Positions 25,001-40,700 of a stretch of 64,000 nt of DNA are shown piece by piece. This DNA is from Chrysomallon squamiferum (lineage: Eukaryota > Mollusca > Gastropoda > Neomphalida > Peltospiridae). Positions within the stretch are counted from its first letter, which is position 1. Each line of letters opens with the position of its first letter. The notes under the pieces are model-generated. The model was not told the DNA's origin and ran no database searches. It saw only the letters and a program-made list of their open reading frames with translations. The stretch lies in NCBI GenBank assembly GCA_012295275.1, contig CM022668.1, positions 8,203,818 to 8,267,817 of the forward strand. Direction: 5' to 3'. A program made the position numbers and the translations under genes.

Positions 25001-28000
25001 TTTACTTCTCCTGTTTTTTAATCTACAAAATACAAAAAACAGGTAAATCACTCCTTTATTTGAGATATCCAGATATTTTCAAATGTTCAAGACAAATTCA
25101 TAACCTACATCTCAGGTGATTTATATTATATAAAATATCTGTGAGACTATATATATATATATATATATTAGTATAATTTTATCAAAGCCCAATGGTTTTT
25201 CATTACATTTCATATCACAATGTAAACCTTTCTGGTAAGATATGCTGAACCTAAACAAGTAATGTACCTTAAACTGATTACGAAAAACAAATGCCAAAAG
25301 TTTTAATTATAAAGTCAATATTTTTTTTTTTTTTTTTTGCATATTAAATAACAGTTTTAATATAGGCAAAAATAATAAGACGAATGATCAATATATATGA
25401 ATTAAAATTAAATAAAAACTGGTATAATACAAACCTCAAAGAAACTTTTTGCCTGGTCAACCAAAAGTGCATTCGAGTCTGGTTTGTTTTTACAGTAAGT
25501 CACATACATAGAAAACTTCTCTGCCTGTGAATATAAGATATGAAAAAAATGTATAATGCCTGATTAAATAATAAATTATTCTTGTTCTAAAATAGATAGT
25601 TGTTTTTTATTTTGGATTTCTACCCCACTTTATATTTCTAGATATTTATTTATTTTAAAAATACAAAATATAAATTTAAAAGTTATAAATTATTCACATG
25701 ATGTAGTGATTCAAAATGAAGTTAAATTTTATTTTGGGAGTGGGGTTATGTCTAAGAACTGCTCTCAGTATATTCCACAGGAAGACTACAAACTGTTGAA
25801 ACATTATGATTATGACAGCTAGAGTAAATAAATGCATAACAACAAGAAAAGTGGGAATAAGCTGCTGTAGAATGAATTTGTACATCAATGATATAAATAT
25901 GTGAATATAGTCTGAAAATTAACTATATATTTATGAATATATTAAAAATTGAAAGAGCACACACATATTAGCATTGTACCACAAAAATACAAGATTCTGC
26001 TTAAGAAGAATATAAAGTATGAATATAAATTAAACTAAAGAAGAACAACACTAACCCAAGTAACAAAACAATGGCCCACATCTTCTGGCATTGTTTCATA
26101 CTTCTCCAGTTCTTTGAGGAAAACACTGTAAACAGAAGAGAATTCTTTAACTCATAAAACAATACATACATTGTTTTATTTTACTATTATTTATATAATG
26201 TTTTGTTTATATATATCAATACTTGACCACTTCCAAATATTATACAGAATATAAGGGAATCATTTATTTATTTATTTATTTAAATTGATATTTATTTATT
26301 CCTTTTTTCTTTTTTTATGATTTGAAAAAAAAAAAAAAAAAAAAAACCCAGCAAAACAGTTAATATTTTCAGACTTACTCTCTATGAAATTTGTAAATTT
26401 CTTCCAAATTTCCAAATATGATTTTCCCTTTACCCACAATTCCTGCTGGTGGGTTGTTTCCTGGAACATCCATGGTGTAGAGATAACACTGAAAATAAAG
26501 TTTTTGTGAAAGATTAATACTGACAATGTATAAACTGCTCTAAAATATTTTTTAAAATGAATTTTTATTCAGAGCCAAAATAAAAACCTATAGAAGACAA
26601 CATAAGAAGGTGAAAATTAATATTAACATAATTTTCAGTTAATAAATGTCAAGATTCCTTTTGTTTTGCACTTTTTCATTAATAATATTTAAAAATGTAA
26701 TATTAAAAGTAAAAAAATACCTTCAGACAAGTTTCAAGATCTTTAACATACGTCCTTTCTGTTTGAAGAAGTTCAGCCATAATAAACCTTTAAAAAAAGA
26801 ATAATAAGTAAAAGTAAAACAAATATTTAAAATTAAATAAATGAATAAATAAAATATAAGATAAAGATTTTAAAATGTATTACTATGGTAAATTCTTCAC
26901 TTTTTTGAACCCCCAAAAAAGAATAAGTAAGAGATTAACAACAGTAACAATATTAATAACAACAAAAATTTAACAACAACAACAATAATAAAAATCTGCA
27001 ATATGAAAAGAAATAAAGTACTGACTCTCTTCTGCGTGCTGATTTCCTCCTTTGTTCTGTGAGCTCCTTTGGTGTGTGATGTAATTTTTCTTCTATAGAT
27101 GAGTCACTCTGTCTCTGCTCCTCCTTTTCAGTCTGCTGCAACAAATAAATAAATAAATAAATAAATAAATATATAAATACCAATGCAAAGTAAGTTCACC
27201 ATTTCCAGATAAAACCATCATTTCATTGCTAAAACAGGAAAGGTTTCCTTAATCACAATGATAAAAATGATAACGATAATGTAACAATGAACATCTTATA
27301 AAAATAAATATATGTTATAACAAAATAAATATATCTGAAATAATAAAACAGTAAAAAAAATTTAAAAGATATTTAAATAATGTACAGTTCTGTAATCTTC
27401 TTACCATTGATAACGAAATAGATATAAAAGACAGAACAATTTATTTTATTTATTTTATTTTTTCAAACTGACATCTAAAATTTCTAAACAAACAGACTAT
27501 CAGGATCTGTTTGTTGCCTGAAGCATTCACCAATAACACATTTTTCTCATAGATTAAATACTTCACTATCAAAAGTAACACAAATTCAGCACAGATAAAA
27601 AAAAAATCATTCTAGTTCCCTCTGGCCTCAACCACACACCACCAGACTTTTTAATTAAATAAGTACAAGTCTTAAAAATATAAATTAACTTAAACATAAA
27701 TACATTTTGGAAGTGTTTCTCAAAAAATAAACTCACCTAACCATAAACACTGCAAAAGGCTTCCACCATCATACATTTTGGCTTCCAACATAATTAGAAG
27801 AGAAAAAAGTATTATAAACATGCATGATTTAAGCTTTAAAAATGTCTTACCACTTCATTCTTGGTAATTCCGAGTTTGCCCTCAAGCTGTTGACGATATT
27901 TTTCCATTCTTGATGAAAAGTCTTTATAGCGCTTATCCACAGCGGAACACCACTGCATGATATTGGATGCATGGATGTTGCCCTTGGAAACAAAGCCATC

Positions 28001-28236
28001 AGCTAGCTGTAGCAGCAGTTTGACATTTTCTTTAGTTTCCTAATAAATTTAAAATAAAAAAAAAGAAATTAAAAATAAAAGAAGGAAAGAATGAAATTAT
28101 AGATATCAGAGCCAACTGAAATGAATAACCAGATTTAAAAATATTTTTTTAAATTACATATACAATAAAAAGAAATTTATCAGGTTTAAATTTTCTAGTT
28201 CAAGCTGGAGTTTAAAATTGAATACTGCTTTGAAGA

Positions 28237-28279
<43 letters not shown>

Positions 28280-29343
28280 GCACACATACACACTACTAAC
28301 AATTATTAGTTGATCTATATTAATTTTTGTTCTTATTTATATGGATTTTCTAATATAGTTTGTAACCTTGATAATATTTATATGCAGATCTAAAGGAAAT
28401 TAAAATATTCAAAACTCTGACTAAACACCATCTGCAATACTTTACTTTTGAAATTTTAAACAGAAAAATAGCATGTGTTTTAAACAGAAAAATAGCATGT
28501 GACTATAATATTTAATTGCTTATTGCTGTTTGACTAACAAAAACAATGTTGATAATAACTGGAAAATAATAATGGAATAAGTATAATGATAATGAGAATG
28601 ATGGTTATGATAATGGTAATGCTGCAGGTTGTGATGATACTGTCAAATACAATGACAATAATGATATTAAAAATGATTATAACATTACTGTAATAATGGT
28701 AACAAGAACACTAAGAACAATAACAATAATAATAACAATGATGATGATGATGAAGATAATGATAATAATAACCTTTGCTTTGTTTCTAAACTCATAATGT
28801 TCTTTTAGCAGTTGCTCTGTTTCTGGTTTGGTGCTACCAACATTTGTGTGAGATGTCAAGTATGCTTCTCCATAGTCACGTATCCATTCAAGTGCCTGCA
28901 GATAATAAGGGTAACAATAACTGTATCAATAACAACAACAACAGCTGCAACTGTAACAACATAATAAAACAGAATCTACATTAAAATAAATTTATTAAAA
29001 TATATTTTAAAAAAGACATAAATAAATAAATATAAGGAAAGAAAACTTTTAAATAAATAAATTGATAAAATAAATATATGGAATATATTATATAAGACAA
29101 AAACCTCATCTAAAAATAGTAATTATTGTAAACAGTAATAGTAAAAATAATAATAAAATAAAATAAGATAATAGATAAATACATACCTGTCTAGCACTCT
29201 GTTCAAACAGGACAAACTGCTGACACTGTTCAAGTTTACGTTTCTTCACCGTCCAGTATTCTATAACAATGTTTTCTTGTTGAAGAAGCTGATCCAGTGT
29301 AGCTGAATAATGATAATAATAACATTAACAACAACAATAATAA

Positions 29344-29420
<77 letters not shown>

Positions 29421-30539
29421 ATAACAATAACAATAACAATAACAACAATAACAATAATGCATTGTGTTTATTTTTTTTTACATTTGTTCATACTTAAAAA
29501 ACAATATATTCTACAAACAGCATAATAATCTGTGTAGCATGATTAAAACCATTTATATAGGATGAATAAAATCAATTTGAGAATATTAAACACGTAATAA
29601 TCTAAAATAAAAATTATATACCTTTAACATGACCCTCTGGACTTCGGAATTTCATCTGCATACCTAAGAAATGTAAATTTCTGTTCACATATTTTAGGAA
29701 TGTTTCTGCAGTTCTTCTAGCTAATGTACAAGCCTAGAAGAAAAAAGAAATAATTAGAGTAAAATTACATATATAAATAGATAGATAGGGAAAGAAAATG
29801 AAAACAAAGACAGACATAAACAGAAAAATAAAGGCAAACATACCGATATAAAGAGAAACAGAGAAAAAAAAACTATGAATAAATTAATATTTTTTTTATT
29901 AATTCATTTGAATGTTTAAGGTCATAAATTAACACTTAAAATATGTATGAATCTAAAATCACCATATGCATGGTTAAGCACAACTCATGTAAAAGAAAAT
30001 CCAGCAATATTATACAATTAGTAACAGGAAAAGCCACACCAAGATCTTTGACAAATCTGTTATGGGGCACTGTTATAAAACCTATGATTTTTTTTAGTTA
30101 TAAAATTATCCTAATACTAAAAAATAAATGACACTGAATTATCAATTTTATTTTTTGTGCTAAGGTGTCATTAAACAAACAAACATATTAACCCGACCAG
30201 TTCCAAGATGTAGCAGATATGAATATTATCAATAAAGCAGAGTTTTTTCATTGCAAATTTTTAAAAATCCATCTGTGTCTTTTGTTACAGTTTTTATATT
30301 TGTGATGAAAATTCTCTAGGTGTCAGTTTTGGACTAAATTTTAATCTTGTTGTGCACCAACCTTTAGAAATGCCTCTTTCTGTTCATTGTGTTTGTTGAT
30401 GAGTTGACTAAGGTAGACAGCTTTGTCAGCAATGTGAGTCTTTTCAGAGTTACACCAGTCTTCATCTCGCTTGTAGTCCCTGTCCAGTGACTCCAGCACT
30501 GACCACACCTAGTTCAAACAAACAAATAAATAAATAATG

Positions 30540-30584
<45 letters not shown>

Positions 30585-30710
30585 GTAAAAATAATTGTAA
30601 TAATAACAATAACAATCATAATAATGATGATGATGATAATCATGATGATATAGAATACATAAGAAAAAATAACAATAATATAGTAAATAACAACAGCAGC
30701 AACAACAAAA

Positions 30711-30758
<48 letters not shown>

Positions 30759-33700
30759 TTCATAAATATTTATTTTCTTCAATTTTTTTGAATAAAAAAT
30801 AAAATAAATCTATTGAACAATTAACAGTCTAACAAAAGTTTATATCTGGATTATCTTTATGTATGAAGAAACACATATATATGCCACACACAACACAGAC
30901 ATACACATGTGTATATTCATCTATTAATAATGTACACTCCTGTATACACATGTAAACACCACCAGTACCTACAACAAACAGGCATTAAATATTTTTATAG
31001 GTAAATATCATTTTTGTTCAGCTACTTGTTTCAAAATAACACTCAATTTGAAAAGAAGTATTAATATTATAAAACACATATGAAATATACTTGAATTTTT
31101 AGTGAAGAAAGGAAAATATTAAGAACAGTTTTAAACTAACCTGCTCTGCAGTTTTGTACCAGTTCATCGACGCCATTACTAACTTATGACGTTCTTCAGC
31201 ATGATACATCAGCTGTTGCCATGCCAATGTAACATTCTCTGCAATTGCTCGAACGAGTTCTGAGTTGTAATGTTGTCCCTGTATCATAGCTTCAGCTTTG
31301 TGAGTAACCTGCACAACACTTATGTGTGTTTTCTACAAAATAAACCAAAAAATAAAATTAAAATAAATAAATTTAAATAAAGGAATATTTAAAAAATAGT
31401 AATATAATAAAAAATAAAAAAAATGTTTTTATATTAGGTATCTGTATAGCTAGCATAATTATAAGATATCTAATAATAAAAAATAAATTTTTAGACGTGC
31501 ACAGTTTTCCTGAAAAAGACTACTTTAATTGCAAACAAACATTTATTTCTACAAAAAGTTTTTATCTAATAAAATATACTTTTTATATAAATATATTTTA
31601 GTTTTTAAATAAAACATTAAAATGACTGAAAGGAATTTGGTCTCAAATAGATCTGTTTTGCATTTCAACATACCAGAATGAAAAGGATCATTTGCAGATG
31701 CATTTCTTTCATATTTATACTAGTATCAATAATTAAACATTTTATTTGTTTAACAATTTTACACACATCCAGAATGTTTTTATAATATCACCAGTTTATA
31801 CTAATTTCAAAATCTAAATGAATCCTACTCCGAAATTTCTAAAAACAGATCTCAAAAGATCAACATTTATTTATATGAAAATAACTCATAGTCAGAAATT
31901 ATTTATGTATGTAAATTAAATAAAAAAAATAAATTTACATTTATTTTCTGATTTCTCAGAAAGAGGTTATTTGGTTAAGTGAATTTTTACCTCTATAGCC
32001 ATCATGAACTGTTCATGTTCTTTCTTCAACTGCTCCGCTTCCATTAGTGAGTTTGGACACATAAAACTCGCAGTCAGCATCGACTCACCATTGCGTACCC
32101 AGCAAATAACCTGAAATATTCATTAGAAATATTTTAAATTTATCATAAATGTGACAGTTCAGTATGTCAAAATTATAAGAAACCTTTTAAAAAATGTATG
32201 ATTTTATTCTTATTGCCAGTTATATTTACTATATTTATTATTGTTGTTGTTGCTGTTGCTGTTGTGACTGTGATAATAATTAAATACTACCCAATATTAG
32301 ATTATGTATTCTAATGGAAATTATATTTATAATATTACATATTAAGGGAAAAAAACCCATATGTTGATTAATCCTACAAAATCCTTAGTGGAATTAAAAG
32401 AAGAAAAAAATGTTGATAGTATTTAATCTCATAATCTATTTAAAAAAAAAAATATAATAATAATAAAATAAAAAACAGAGAGAGTCAGACACATAAATAG
32501 ATAGATTTATATATATGAAAAGCTTGTAAAATGGAATAACAGCATTAATAATAACAATCTTCTGCTGAAATTCAACTAGCATGCAAGATAATTTATCAGA
32601 AAATTATCTCCAGTTTGGTCATCCATTCTCCATAATATTCAACATCTCTGTCTTTAGAGTCACACTTCAGAAATACACTTCAAACATTTCACAAATATAA
32701 ATAAGAAATGACAGATCATACCTGTCTGGCCTCTATTTCAAAGTTACGAAGTTGTACACACTGCTCCAGTCTTATACGTTTCTGTTCTGCGAAAGTCTCG
32801 AGGTCAATCTGTCGTTCATGAAGATACTCCAGTAAAATCTGAATTCGACTCTGTGCATCATACTGAGAATCTGACATCAGCTTCACACCAGAACTTTCAG
32901 TCAACTGTCACATAATAAATGTTTTAACTTTTAGTCTTTCAAACAGATAATAATACTATAAATAATAACAATGACAATAATGATAATAATAACAATAATA
33001 ACAATGATGATAATAATAATGATAATAATAATAATTGTAACAATAACAACAACAAATCCAATTTCCACATTTGCAAATAAATTTGGACACATAAATTAAC
33101 AACTTCAAATAGAAGAGTGTTTAAAAAAACATTTTGCTGGTTAAGACATTTCTTAAAATTGTAGAGATTTAAACTAATGCCTTAAGCAAATGATATATTT
33201 AATCTATCTATGATTCAGTTTACTATAAAAATAGTTAACAATTTATTATGATAAATGTATATACCTGACACAGTTCTTGTCCTCTCTGCAACACCTCAAA
33301 TGTACAGTTCTGCATATGCAACACACTGTCATTGTGCATCTGCAACAGCTGCTCTGCTTTGGCTCCATCGGTGACCATCTCCATGTGTTGTAATTCCTCT
33401 GCCCATAGCTCCAGTTGCGAGGAAACCTAACAATAATAAATAAAATAAGGACACATATGTTAGTCATTTTTGTTATCAAAACAATCATCACCATCACCAT
33501 AACTTTGCTGGAATTATTTTTTAAGAAACTGAAGGGATATATATAGTTTTCCATGAAATTCCAGAGATTTACCACCCAACTTTACTAGAAAATCCCAAAG
33601 ATACATGACCATACTTTTCAGGGAGATTCCAGGGGTTATAGGACAATAATTTTCAATGATGTCACAGGAAAACATGGTATTAAAGGGGTTATTGTCTGTG

Positions 33701-34352
33701 GAGGTAATCAGTGATAATAATGATAAAACATTATGTGAGAGATTTCAGAATCACCAAAATTTTATCTTTGAAATCTTTAAACCATGACTTCTAGTAATCT
33801 CACTCTACCTTGTTTGTTTTTTATTTTTATTTTTTTTTTTTTGTACTGGGTTCCAATATTTCAGAAAAAAATTAATAATATTTAGTATGCCTGTTGTCAA
33901 GGTATCTTCAGCACTGAAATATATTGTTTTTTAGTTATTAGTAATATTAGTTTTTTAATACTAAGTAAGTCTTCTAAGGTTCAATAATGTATCAAAGCCA
34001 TAATTTTACATATATATTTTGTTCTTATTGTTTTTGTTTTCTTTACTAAGCTGGATTTAACCATTTGTTTTAGGTAAGAAGACTTTAGTAAACAACTGCA
34101 CTTAACTGATGTAAAATCTATAAATTTATTCATTTAAATTTTAAATCAAGATTTTTGTGTATGTCTTCAACCAATTATTTTGTTATTTAATGTTGTTTAT
34201 TCTTATTAATTATTTACCTCAAGAGCATCTCGCTCAAAGATCCGAAGCTGTAAACAGAGATCAAGTTTGAGTTTCCTTGCAGCCCACAAATCTTCAAGCT
34301 GACTTCGACTTTCATTTAGCTGATGTAATACACCTGTAATAATAATATTAAC

Positions 34353-34387
<35 letters not shown>

Positions 34388-34699
34388 CATGAGGTAAAAT
34401 GAAGTGAAATAGTGTGTGAATGTGTGTATGCATATCTTAAAAATGATATCTTTAAGATGCACGTATTGTATGTGAAGGGGGTGTATGCTACATATGCGTA
34501 AGTATGATTATTTTTCTTGGTTCAAGGTAAAGATAAACAAGATTAATAATAAGTACTTAGTTAGATATGTTATGGTATATTGAACTCTTTAACTATATTG
34601 CAAATTCCTGTAGTAACTTAAGTGAAAATATTTAGTAAACTATTTATTAAGAAAAATAAAATGAAAGTAAATAACAATATTTATTTATTATTTATTTAT

Positions 34700-34740
<41 letters not shown>

Positions 34741-37700
34741 TGTAGTAGTAGTTGTTGTTCACCATGGACTAAAACATAACAGTGTGTTAATTATTTCTGT
34801 TTAAATACTTAATATTTAATCTATATCACATAAGCCATTCTCTTTTAGTAACACACTCACACACACACATACACACAGAGGCAGAGAGACAAACAGTATG
34901 TCATTAAAGGGAGACAACTCAAAACATACTCACCCTCAATGTGTTTACAGTCAGACAGCTGGTTTCTATCATCTTCAATTGCCAATGCCCTGTAGAAAAC
35001 AGCCACAATCCATTTCAGTGCATAATACATTCTAACAGTTATCTGAATGAATATCACCAACAACATCAACAACAATTCAATGAGCACAAACATGGACACC
35101 CATGACAATCTGACTATCATGGTGGACATCTTGTATCCTAGGCAAGAAACTCTGAGTAACTTTGACTGACAGCAAAGAAATATTTTCTTATAAAACACAG
35201 TGATGTACCAGAGCATGTTTTGTCATTTTTATGTCATCTCTTTTAATCATTTCAAACTGTCTCGTGTCAAATCGTTATTTCACTGCTCTGTATACATATT
35301 TTAATTAAAATAAATATAGTCTTACATAATTTATTGCAATCTCCAAGACAATACCATAAACAAGTTAAAGAACTTCAAACCTCACTATGTTTATACACAA
35401 AATTTGTAAGTTTTCACACTATTATAGTTTATATTTTGTACACAATGTATATTATATAACTCTTGTATTCAGCATTGTCTTAATATGAATACATTCAATA
35501 ACATTTGATCCATTCAAAATGTTATCTGTTTCACTGCACAATTAAAATCAATAAATTTGTAATCAGTCACAATATACATCACAAAATATTCATCATTTTC
35601 ACACTGTTGTTACGAATAAATTATAAAACACTTGAGTATGTTAATCACAGTATAATTTATCGATTATAATTTATCAGTTTCCACAAATTTAAGAACTCCT
35701 GAATGTACAGTATAGAAATTTGTTTTTGTCTTCACAGTGTTCATTATATGATAGATATATTTCACAAACTCCTCTAAAAACAAATCTAAAAAAACAAAGA
35801 ATCCTTTTGAAGCAGTATTCACATACACCACAGGGTTAAAAAAACCAAGATATTATGTCATATATGTAATATTGTCATATCCCAATTAGTGAAAATGATT
35901 TCTGCTTCTTTAATTAAACAATTAAGGTTTAAAAAACTGTTTTATCTGTTTTCACATAAAACATACACTGAAAACAAACAAAAAATCCACAACAAAAAAA
36001 AAAAAAACACAAGAAATTCAACTATATATGTATGTAATTCGGTCACATTCCAATTAGTGAAAATGAGTTTTTTCACTTCACTAATTAAACACAGTTATAA
36101 CTGAAGGGAATATCAAACTAATGTAGTTTTCACACAACACATGGTAGTTAAAACAAGAACTTTCAAGTGGATATGTGGCTGACACATTGCCAAGCTTGTA
36201 GGTACAAATATCAATATATCAACACTAGTGTCTCCATTAGATAATTTCATATAGATATACTGGTATGTTCATTAAGTATACATGTATATAATACAGGCTC
36301 AACAATGGTGATATCTCTTATTTAAGTACATATATGTTAATGGCTTGGACAACACCAAATGAATAAACTCCTACGAACAGCACACTGAACGGAAATGCTT
36401 TTTTTTTAATGTTTCATGTGCACTATTATATATTTTTCTTACTCTCTTTCATGTAACTTAAGGACTGTTATACAAAGACAGGTATTCATGTATATGTCAT
36501 GAAGTTACATTCCTCACTACAATCTATCTTTACAACAGTGTTTAGGGCTGATCAGCTCCTTTCTCTGTGGATAATTCACTTGTGTTCTGGGTGCAGTGAT
36601 AACTATATCATACACAGAATAGATATGTCATGTGTACAGTGTACTGTATGGTTTTTCGTTCACTGTATATGAAAGATGATTCTTATGTAAAAGTTTATTT
36701 TATAGTAAACAAAAACAATAATTCCAGTTTTAAAATAGTTCAGTTCAGTGGACAGGAAAGAAGCATTCCATACATGACACAGTTCAGTTCAGAGCACAGC
36801 AGACTCATTTCATATGACATAGTTTATCTCAGTGAACACTGAAACACCATTCAGCATTATGACACAGGTTTAGCTCAAAGTATAGTTAAAAATTCCTCCA
36901 CATAATACAGATTATTCACTGATCATAAAGAATTGTTTCAAATATAGCGAACACAGTTCAATGTAAAGAATTGTTTCGTAAGTAGCAAATATGGTATACT
37001 TCAACATAAAGCATTGTTCCATATATAATAAATACAGCTTAGTTCAACAACAAAAAAATCTGATTCATCCAAACTGCACTGATTTCAGTATTGGTAAATC
37101 CATTAAAAAGTTCTGTATAAAATCAAGAATTATTCCTTATAGATATGTAGTCAAAACATCAAGAATGTGTGTTTTTGTAATATGTGATTTAACTGCACTC
37201 TTATATAATCCACAGAATACTTTAATTTTTGATGCATGTGTAACAATTTCTCTTACAGATAGTTCCATCCACAAACAAAACTGAAAACTGAAAGTAAGAA
37301 TATTCCACTTCTTTTGAAAAAGAAACTTTTTCCATTCATTATACAGTTTATATGAATTTATCATACAGAGAACATGAGGGGCCTATTCTATTATTTCTCT
37401 TGTCTGAAGAAAACAAATATCTAAACATTAAAAAAATAATAACCTTCCTTGTACAAATTAATTTCGTAATAGAAAAAACTGAACAATGCAGTTATCGCTG
37501 CAGCGTGACAACACAGCCTAATCAATATTTTGTAATATTTTTATGAGAAAAAACAGACACAAGTTTCTGTGTCTGTAAAATAAATTCCTGACAGCTAAAT
37601 CATGTAACAAAATAAAAATAACAATAAAATATCAGAAGCACTGAAGGATGCCAGAACATTTAATATGTTCTAAATAGTTATATGATTTACACTCTTCCTT

Positions 37701-40700
37701 TAGTAAAACCAGGTAAAATAGAAATTATTATCAATACAAAATAATTTGAATGAATATTTGTATGTACCAAAAAATACTAAGTGACAATGTGAAAGAAAAC
37801 ATTCAAAATGCTAAGAAACAAGTTTGTTAAAAAAAAGATTTATGTATGTTCTAGAAACTCATTAATTATGTAATTAAAAGACATTACATCATTTCTGACC
37901 ATACACAGCACAGTTTAGTTCTAAATATACACTTATCTATTTGTATATAACTTGCTCTGACCATAAAATGAAAATGAATTAGACTGAATATAGACTTATC
38001 AACATATTCTAGAACCAGCAAGCTCTGTCTATATTAAATCCACTGATCACACAATGAAAAACAACTTTGTCACAATAACAACAAAACAGTTCCATTGTTG
38101 TTTTGCACAAACATCTGCTGCAGAAAATGGCAACCAAAAATTTACAGCAGTCAATAAATTCTGGATGTTTAGCCACTGTCTTTTCTACCTACAGTCCACA
38201 TAAAAATAGATTTCTGAAAAATAATAGTTAAGCTTTTTTTTTCCCTCTCACTTTTTTATATCTGTGAATACATGTATGAAAAGTTGACCTCTTGATGAAC
38301 TTTTTGCCTGTTCAAGAAATTTACATAATTATTCAACATCTTCAGTGATAGTTGTTGTACCTTGTTTATTAAAACAAATAGCTTGTATTTTCTAATTTAA
38401 AAAAAAAGAAAAAAAAGAAATAAGAATGAATTTAAAATAACATGATTTGTATATATAATGTTAATATATAAGAAATATTTAAAAAATTAATAAAATTGGA
38501 AATGTTGCTATTGTTTATCTACTGAGAAACTAAAATAAGTAATTTATTACTTTTCTTTTGTTAATTTTATATTATGGACTCTTTCTGAAACAATTATCTC
38601 AGTTACCTAACACACATTTTATTACATATAGTATTACTGTTAGTCACTTTTGAACAATACCACAGATATCTAACAAATTGGAATTGGTCTGTAACAAAAA
38701 TACTTCAACAGATGGCAACAGTTTACTTCCCAGCAAAAAAAAAAAATTAACTAATGAATTTTACTATGAAGATATCCACACATTAATAACAGAAAAGAAA
38801 TAATCCACTCTGGACTTCAGGACTATCATTTCACCATCTGGTAACACGTCTCATTAATAATGAATACAATCAATAGCCCACTCACAACAAAACTTTAGTT
38901 TGTGGTGTGGTTTTTTTTTCTTCTTCAAAGACACAACTGGGGTTTTCAAGCCACTGTGTCACTAAGCTGCATGCTTTAATTAAGATGTATTCGTTGTCAG
39001 TGCTGTAATGTGACAGTCAAGTTATTGCTCAGTTTCAGTTTCAGAAAGACAAATTCATAGTCTGTGCTGTTATTAGTAATCCACTTTAGGTACCATAATA
39101 TCAGTATACCTGTATATATTAAGATAAATATTTGCTGTCAGACGACTCAAAGAAACAAAAATTTTAGTTTCTGAAACACATTAATCCTTTTGCAGTTTAT
39201 TCTATAGTTATGAGCTATAAAAAGGATATCAGAACTCTGACACAAATATTTATTTTCTTGAAGTATCTCTGATTAACTTTGTTAAATATATTTATGTATC
39301 AAGATGTTTTTGTTATTAGCAAAATAAAGTAAATGAGAAATTAACAGGACTTTTTGTTTTGACTTCAAGCTGTTTCTTCAATTTTCATGTATTTTTGTTG
39401 TCAGTATCATCAAGATCCTATATAAAAACACATCTGCTACATTTGCAATCCAATTTGTCCGTTATCTGTATACATATATTAAGCTATGCTTATTAAATTA
39501 AGCATTAATCAGAATCCAATAAGACATTTCATATCTGGATGACTTCTCCTTCAGCATTTACAATTTAATTTGTCATGAATCTTCCTGCATTAATATAATT
39601 TTAATGCATTACACACCAACAGAAAGCAACATATTACTTTATGTCTTTATACACATTAATTTGTCATTAATACCTATGCATTAATTATTTAAGGTATGCT
39701 TATCATTTGTGACATAAATAACTGATTTACTTCGGATCAAAACTGTTTCAGCTTCCTCCAAAATGTAAACAGTTTTAGTTAAGAAATATCCAAAAACCAG
39801 ATGATGAAAATTTAGTTTTGTTCTTTTTCCTTCTTCTTTTTATGGTCTACAGTATTGGTAATCAGCAAAATTAAGAATATCTACAAGACTGAAATTAAGC
39901 TATGCACTTGTTTAACACAGCAATCTTCTTGTATTTATTTGAATTGTGTATTAAATAACACATCACAAGACTTTTTTCCCTTTTTCAAAAAATGTTTTGT
40001 TTCCAGGGTCAAAAATACACCTGCAGGATAATCCTTTAATCCTTCAGAATCCAAAAGAAAACAGTACTGTATGACCTAAATATGCACTTGAAGTCAGTCA
40101 GTTTGTTAATGTGGTACAGATCAGAGATTAATACACAAGTGGTTATTTTTTATAAATGTCTGTTATGGATAGTATTTGTTGCTATTTGTTTCTTTAACAT
40201 AAATTAGGTCAAACTAACTTTCCTTTTAACAATGTCAAAACCTAATTTAATTTTTTTTGTTTCTTCCCTTTTTGCCTATCTTAAATTATTGGGATTTACT
40301 TAGTTATTTATTTAAAATCTGTCTGTAAAAACTGAATCAGTTCTACAAATACAATATAACTGCCTCTGGTTGTTTGTAATGAAATAAATTATGATAAGTA
40401 TCCAGGAGTGGTTTAGGTATTTTGATGCAATAAAACAGAGAATTCCTACCCAAATGGATTATCAACAATGTGACAAAAAGACATAAAGTAATAAACAGCA
40501 CTGCTTTAAATTAAGAAAACATGTATCACTAATGCTTTGAATTAATGTACAATAAAATATACCAATAAAAATCAACAGAAGGCTGTAAACATATACAGTA
40601 GTAAGATATGTAAATTATATCTAATGACAGTGTCAAAGATTATGACAATAAAAAGTTTCAGTTGTAATGTATTATCTTTTGGAAAACTATAAAACAATAA

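Noticed and set aside
28677-30782. Poly-Leu, poly-Ile and poly-Val frames
   Set aside because: Products of AAT/TAG triplet repeats in introns 21, 24 and 25.
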